DNA from: CAYLXU01 sp964388055 | GTDB taxonomy: Bacteria > Patescibacteriota > Minisyncoccia > UBA6257 > JACRHW01 | Length of the DNA: 16,637 nt | Direction of reading: 5' to 3' | Assembly: GCA_964388055.1 (NCBI GenBank) | Contig: CAYLXU010000013.1 | Span: forward strand, 1-16,637 | Shown: positions 12,562-16,637 of the stretch, one piece after another | How the letters are laid out: each line of letters begins with the position of its first letter | Numbering within the stretch: the stretch's first letter is position 1 | Notes under the pieces: generated by a model | The model's input: only the letters and a program-made list of their open reading frames with translations | The model's database searches: none | What the model was told of the DNA's origin: nothing | Translations under genes and position numbers: made by a program

Positions 12562-13578
12562 CTAGTACCCTTTGTTTTGCTCCTGCCACTTTGCTTTTAC
12601 TTGATCAAATAGTGTTTCCTTGAGTTTTTGATCAGCCTTTACGGCCTCGCTTGCTGCGTCTAGCCCAACCCCGAGACGCTTTCCTTCATAACTATAGCTT
12701 GCCCCCGCTTTTGAGACTAAACCGTATTTAATTCCGAGATTTAAAAGCTCCACATCCGGAGAAATACCCCTATTAAAGAAAATATCAAACTCTGCAACTT
12801 TAAAAGGAGGGGCGACTTTGTTCTTCGCAACTTTTACACGAACATGATTGCCGATAATGTCTTCTCCTTTTTTGATTTGTGCGATACGACGAACATCAAG
12901 ACGTATTGAGGAATAAAACTTAAGCGCACGACCGCCGGTTGTTGTCTCTGGATTTCCATATCCCATGGTACCAATATTGGCCCTAATTTGGTTAATAAAA
13001 ATAATCATTGTACTACTCTTGGCAGCAATCGCTGTAAGCTTTCTCAGTGCTTGAGACATAAGTCGTGCCTGGAGTCCTACATACTGCTGTCCCATTTCTC
13101 CCTCTATTTCTGCCTTGGGAGTAAGCGCAGCCACCGAGTCCACCACACATACGTCCAATGTTTCAGATCGCACAAGCGCCTCAAGAATATTTAACGCCTC
13201 CTCTCCATTATCAGGTTGTGCAATAAGGAGTTCGTTTATCTTCACCCCTATCCTACGAGCATACTCAGGATCAAGAGCATGTTCTGCATCTATGAAAGCT
13301 GCCTTCCCCCCCTTCTTTTGAGCTTCAGAAATAACGTGAAGAGCAAGCGTAGTTTTTCCGGAAGATTCTGGCCCAAAAACCTCAATTATTCTTCCATAGG
13401 GAAGACCAGCCACACCCAATGCAAGATCCAGACTTAATGATCCCGTTGGGATAACTTTTACGTCAACTTTTTCAGCCTCGCCAAGTGTCATAATCGCACC
13501 CTCCCCAAACTTCTCCTTCAGCTCTTCTATAATCGCCCTTAGCTGATCTTTGTCTTTTTCCTTTTTTTCCTTTTTCAT
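12562..13578 (-). CDS. recA: Recombinase RecA
   Basis: 338 residues, normal length. Walker A GPESSGKT (69-76), catalytic Glu99 in DAEHALD, Walker B-type VCVVDSVAAL (143-152), L1 loop EIEGEMGQQYVGLQAR (157-172) and the DNA-binding L2 loop beginning NQIRANIGTMGYGNPETTTG (196-215). These are followed by KFYSSIRLDVRR. The N-terminus is an unusual run of Lys/Glu (KKEKKEKDKDQ) in place of a neutral helix, and the acidic C-terminal tail of E. coli RecA is absent (it ends KWQEQNKGY). It forms the filament for strand exchange and triggers SOS where that exists; no LexA box is seen upstream. Last gene of the ftsK-rodZ-recA run, 37 bp after the RodZ-like gene. No Shine-Dalgarno. Confidence 0.98.
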   Translation of the reverse strand: MKKEKKEKDKDQLRAIIEELKEKFGEGAIMTLGEAEKVDVKVIPTGSLSLDLALGVAGLPYGRIIEVFGPESSGKTTLALHVISEAQKKGGKAAFIDAEHALDPEYARRIGVKINELLIAQPDNGEEALNILEALVRSETLDVCVVDSVAALTPKAEIEGEMGQQYVGLQARLMSQALRKLTAIAAKSSTMIIFINQIRANIGTMGYGNPETTTGGRALKFYSSIRLDVRRIAQIKKGEDIIGNHVRVKVAKNKVAPPFKVAEFDIFFNRGISPDVELLNLGIKYGLVSKAGASYSYEGKRLGVGLDAASEAVKADQKLKETLFDQVKAKWQEQNKGY

Positions 13579-13615
13579 GATATTTTGTTCTATTTTCTAA
13601 ATTCTATTGACCAAC

Positions 13616-14221
13616 CTATGGATTATACATTACCGTCTTCCTAATACGCAATTGCCCCCCAAATCTTCGTTCTGCCACAATATCAAGTGTGTTCACTCCT
13701 GGAGTTAAAAAATAAGAATATGAAAATTCGTTTTCATCCTTCTCTACGTCTTCCCCATTAATTACAACACGCACCCCTTGTTCAGTACGACCACGTACAT
13801 CAACCCGACCCTCGTTACTCACAAAATCGTCTGATGGCTGTGTAATAACAAGAAAAGGGGGGCGAAAAAAGTTATATGCCTGATAACCAAGAAATCCTAA
13901 TACAACAATCACAATAAGCGCATTGACCCAAACATCTCTTGAAATATGAAAAGTTTTCTCCGACACCACCACACGATCAGTCTTCTGTCCTTTTTCCACT
14001 TCGTGGTACAGCGAAAAAATCCTACTCCTATCCAATCCTAAAAACGAAGCTATTTTTTTAAGATACGCTAGTGCATATGCCTCTGAAATATGCCCAAACT
14101 CATCATCTTCAAAAGCAGTTAAAAGGGCAAGAGAAACACCGGTCTCTTGGGACAATTTTTCTCTGCTTGTCCTTCTTTCTTCACGCGCACGTTTAATCGC
14201 TGTTCCAAGAGTATCCTGCAT
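13616..14221 (-). CDS. RodZ-like helix-turn-helix membrane protein
   Basis: 201 residues. An N-terminal Cro/XRE-type HTH of the RodZ class (about 5-70, with LGTAIKRAREERRTSREKLS and a FGHISEAYALAYLKKIASFLGL second half). Then a short linker, one membrane span (about 98-117, VWVNALIVIVVLGFLGYQAY), and a C-terminal Ig-like beta domain (about 121-200) with repeated VxVxG strands. In rod-shaped bacteria RodZ ties MreB to the membrane; no mreB is in this window. The start lies 2 bp after the ftsK stop, with AAGGTGA 9 nt upstream inside the ftsK end, so translation is probably coupled. A regulator role for the HTH is unlikely with this architecture but not excluded. Confidence 0.82.
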   Translation of the reverse strand: MQDTLGTAIKRAREERRTSREKLSQETGVSLALLTAFEDDEFGHISEAYALAYLKKIASFLGLDRSRIFSLYHEVEKGQKTDRVVVSEKTFHISRDVWVNALIVIVVLGFLGYQAYNFFRPPFLVITQPSDDFVSNEGRVDVRGRTEQGVRVVINGEDVEKDENEFSYSYFLTPGVNTLDIVAERRFGGQLRIRKTVMYNP

Positions 14222-14223
14222 CT

Positions 14224-16383
14224 CTATACTTCACCTTCTTCAACACTGTCTATATATACCTCACGAGGTTTCGCACCATCTCCAGGACCAATTACTCCTT
14301 TATTCTCAAGTATGTCGAGTAACCGTGCAGCTCGAGCATAACCGACTCTCAACCTCCTTTGCAGAAGAGATGCTGATGCCCTCTTCATCTCCCGCACCAC
14401 AAGCACTGCCTGATCATAAAGATCGTCTCCATCACCATCATCATCGCCCCCAACCGAATCAAAGTCGACAAAAGAAGAAGATTGCGTCGCCCCTCCGACA
14501 ACATCACCCCCCTTATCTTGACTCAATACCTTCTCAAGGTCGGAAGAATTCATCTCGCCTGTTTTTTGTTTCTTCCAAAAATGCACCAGACCCTTTGACT
14601 CTTCATCAGAAACATATACACCCTGCAAACGTTTCGGCTTAGAGGCGTCCTGTGCAAGATATAACATGTCCCCATTTCCCAACAGCTTCTCTGCACCCAT
14701 GGTATCTAAAATCGTACGAGAATCGATCTGCGAAACAACCTGAAGGGCTATCCTTGATGGAATGTTCGCCTTGATAAGACCCGTAATTACATCTACTGAA
14801 GGCCGTTGAGTGGAAACCACAAGGTGAATACCTACCGCGCGAGACATTTGTGCTAAGCGAACAATATATGCCTCTACCACCTTTCCAAAGCTTGCCATAA
14901 GGTCTGCAAGCTCATCAATTACAATAACGATATATGGCATAAATTCTGCCTTCTGTGCCGCCATTTTTTGATTATAAGAATCTATATCCCGTGCCTTTTC
15001 TCCTAACAACATTTCATATCTTCTTTCCATTTCCTGAACCGCCCATCGCAATGACATAACCGCCCGTTTTCCATCAATAATAACGGGGGCAATGAGGTGA
15101 GGTATTTCGTTGTAAATTGAGAGCTCAACCCGCTTTGGGTCAATAAGGATAAAACGAAGCGTATCTGGAGTATTCTTAAAAAGCAGAGAAACCATAAATG
15201 CATGAATCGAAATTGATTTCCCGGACCCTGTGGCACCAGCAACAAGAAGATGTGGCATCTTGGCAAGATTCGCAACAACCGCCTCACCAGTTACATCTCT
15301 CCCAATCGCAAAATTAAGTAACCCGCTTTCTTGAAAATTTTTTTCCTGGAGAAGATTTCTCAACCGGACAACCATACACGCCTTATTAGGGACCTCGATC
15401 CCTACCCACGATTTTCCAGGAATAGGGGCTTCAATTCGAACAGGGTGCGCTGCAAGCGCAAGTGCTAAGTCGTTGTGTAAATTTACAATTTTGGACAACT
15501 TAACCCCCTCTGCAGGTTTCACCGCATATCGTGTCACGGATGACCCAATATTTATCTCACCTATTTCAACAGGAATACCAAAATGTTCTAGTGTACGCTT
15601 AATGATATTCGCTTGTACTTTAATATCACCTGCAACAGGCTTTGTCGTTTCACTTTCTAAAAGCGTAAGCGGAGGCAACACATATTCACTCTTGGGTGGC
15701 ACAATCTGCTTTATTGATGTCTTTGGTGTAATTACTTGCTGGCTGTCCTTTCCCATGGAAACCATCGCCTCGGAAACGCTTTCCTCAGCAGGTTTCGTAG
15801 GCTTTTGATTCTCAGACGCAGTGGGCAAGGCTCCAACCTGCATTCCAGAAATCTGAGGAATGACTTCAACGTTTTCATCATCTTCCTTCGGCTTTCTTAC
15901 AAAAAGAGGAATATCAAACATAATCACAATTGAAGAAAGGAGCACACTCAACAAAATAATTATACTCGCCCAAAAACCAAACAACCCCTCAATACTTGCC
16001 ACAATAGTTCCTACACCTCCCCCGGCACCATCATGTAAGAGTTCCATAAGCCCCAAAACACTAAGCAAAAGAATCCCCCCAGCGACAAACGTGCCACGGG
16101 ATCTAGGAGAGTGAAGAGCAAGTAACAACGATCCCGCCATCACGACAAGAATTATAGGTATGCTATAAAACCCCCAACCAAACCAAGAAAATCCTAGCTC
16201 AGCAAAGAAATTTCCCAAAGATCCTGCAAGATGAAAAAAACTTAAGGTCACTATGAGCGCCAATGTAATAAGAAAAATAGCATTAAGACTACGCTTTGTT
16301 TCCATAGAAACGTGCACAATAGGGTCCCTCTTTTTTTCCTGTTTTTCGCCTGAGCGTTCTATATCTTTTTTCTTTCTTCCCAT
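14224..16383 (-). CDS. ftsK: DNA translocase FtsK/SpoIIIE
   Basis: 719 residues. Four membrane spans at the N-terminus (about 34-54, 71-91, 98-115, 138-158), with a flexible linker to about 250. The motor has an alpha/beta part (about 255-365), Walker A GATGSGKS (383-390), the DPKRVE segment (415-420), Walker B VIVIDELADLM (486-496) and the STQRPSVDVITG strand. After a low-complexity Asp/Gly stretch (about 640-655) comes the winged-helix gamma domain (about 656-710: YDQAVLVVREMKRASASLLQ), which reads the chromosome polarity sequence. It pumps DNA through the division septum and aids dimer resolution. Length matches short FtsK/SpoIIIE proteins. It lies downstream of rpoC behind a terminator and upstream of the RodZ-like gene. 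Confidence 0.96.
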   Translation of the reverse strand: MGRKKKDIERSGEKQEKKRDPIVHVSMETKRSLNAIFLITLALIVTLSFFHLAGSLGNFFAELGFSWFGWGFYSIPIILVVMAGSLLLALHSPRSRGTFVAGGILLLSVLGLMELLHDGAGGGVGTIVASIEGLFGFWASIIILLSVLLSSIVIMFDIPLFVRKPKEDDENVEVIPQISGMQVGALPTASENQKPTKPAEESVSEAMVSMGKDSQQVITPKTSIKQIVPPKSEYVLPPLTLLESETTKPVAGDIKVQANIIKRTLEHFGIPVEIGEINIGSSVTRYAVKPAEGVKLSKIVNLHNDLALALAAHPVRIEAPIPGKSWVGIEVPNKACMVVRLRNLLQEKNFQESGLLNFAIGRDVTGEAVVANLAKMPHLLVAGATGSGKSISIHAFMVSLLFKNTPDTLRFILIDPKRVELSIYNEIPHLIAPVIIDGKRAVMSLRWAVQEMERRYEMLLGEKARDIDSYNQKMAAQKAEFMPYIVIVIDELADLMASFGKVVEAYIVRLAQMSRAVGIHLVVSTQRPSVDVITGLIKANIPSRIALQVVSQIDSRTILDTMGAEKLLGNGDMLYLAQDASKPKRLQGVYVSDEESKGLVHFWKKQKTGEMNSSDLEKVLSQDKGGDVVGGATQSSSFVDFDSVGGDDDGDGDDLYDQAVLVVREMKRASASLLQRRLRVGYARAARLLDILENKGVIGPGDGAKPREVYIDSVEEGEV

Positions 16384-16414
16384 GTTTTGATAATTTACTA
16401 AAAACTATAACACC

Positions 16415-16423
16415 ATTGTATCA
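16415..16423 (-). promoter_or_regulatory. Extended -10 promoter for ftsK-rodZ-recA
   Basis: On the minus strand TGATACAAT (16423-16415) fits an extended -10. The start would be near 16408, giving a 25-nt leader before the ftsK ATG. The -35 region is poor. Confidence 0.45.
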
Positions 16424-16466
16424 AGAAATCCTTAAGATGAATACTTGACCTCTTCATGATCTTAGT

Positions 16467-16499
16467 AACACAAAAACCCCTGATCGGGGTTTTTGTGTT
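16467..16499 (-). terminator. rpoC terminator
   Basis: A 14-bp stem (16467-16480 with 16486-16499) with core CCCC/GGGG, loop TGATC, and A5/T5 arms. It lies 16 bp after the rpoC stop and before the ftsK promoter. Confidence 0.9.
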
Positions 16500-16515
16500 C
16501 AGTGTCCTCAGAAAA

Positions 16516-16637
16516 CTACTCGGTTGATTCTTTTTCTTGTACACCTCCTTCAGATTCCTGAATCTCCACCTCGCCTGCTCTACGATAACCAGTTCCTGAC
16601 GGCACGAGACGACCGATAATTACGTTTTCCTTGAGAC
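16516..16637 (-). CDS. rpoC: RNA polymerase beta' subunit, C-terminal end (partial)
   Basis: The visible 40 codons read LKENVIIGRLVPSGTGYRRA followed by an acidic Glu/Gln tail ending KESTE and a TAG (minus strand, 16518-16516). The LKENVIIGRL(I/V)PxGTG block is the conserved end of bacterial beta' (RpoC). The rest of the gene lies beyond the window. The acidic tail after it is a usual variable extension. Confidence 0.88.
   Translation of the reverse strand, partial: LKENVIIGRLVPSGTGYRRAGEVEIQESEGGVQEKESTE

Noticed and set aside
13579..13615. LexA/SOS box upstream of recA
   Set aside because: No paired GAAC/GTTC or CTG-CAG type operator is visible in the 37-bp spacer; recA appears to be read from the upstream genes.

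Overview
The window looks like a piece of a small-genome bacterium of the Candidate Phyla Radiation (Patescibacteria, probably Parcubacteria-like). This is inferred from several traits: a shortened ValRS, very tight tsaD-valS spacing, few Shine-Dalgarno sites, promoters that sit almost on top of start codons, an insertion made of short GAAATCCGA-like units inside TsaD, and several proteins I cannot place. No plasmid, phage or transposase gene is visible. The core genes mark it as chromosomal.

Layout. Positions 1-222 hold the GC-rich 3' end of a membrane-protein gene and its terminator. ftsH (404-2275) follows with two candidate promoters. A tRNA cluster at 2349-2668 has its own promoter and terminator. 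It is unusual: a complete tRNA-Ile(TAT) lies inside what reads as the anticodon loop of another tRNA, with tRNA-Ser(GGA) directly downstream. From 2749 to 6305 is an accessory stretch: a minus-strand unknown protein, a plus-strand Cys-rich unknown protein, a GC-rich structured non-coding stretch (about 3936-4016), a SET-domain methyltransferase with a strong promoter, and a minus-strand pair made of an unknown 303-residue protein and a cysteine-dioxygenase-like cupin.

From 6383 onward the content is mostly housekeeping: tsaD-valS, a PrsW-type membrane protease whose 3' end carries an exact 34-bp tandem duplication of a palindrome, an Hsp20 chaperone, and the classical rpsF-ssb-rpsR operon. 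These converge on a minus-strand block that reads, in transcription order, rpoC (3' end only), ftsK, a RodZ-like HTH membrane protein and recA.

How the genes fit together: FtsH, PrsW and Hsp20 are membrane or cytosolic protein quality control. TsaD (t6A modification), ValRS, the tRNAs, bS6 and bS18 serve translation. SSB, RecA and FtsK serve DNA repair and segregation, and the RodZ-like protein links to cell shape. Strong intrinsic terminators separate most units, several of them bidirectional between convergent genes.

The best candidates for something new are the nested tRNA (2349-2570), the orphan structured RNA near 3936-4016, the duplicated palindrome at 10511-10578, and the cysteine dioxygenase in what looks like a reduced-genome bacterium.
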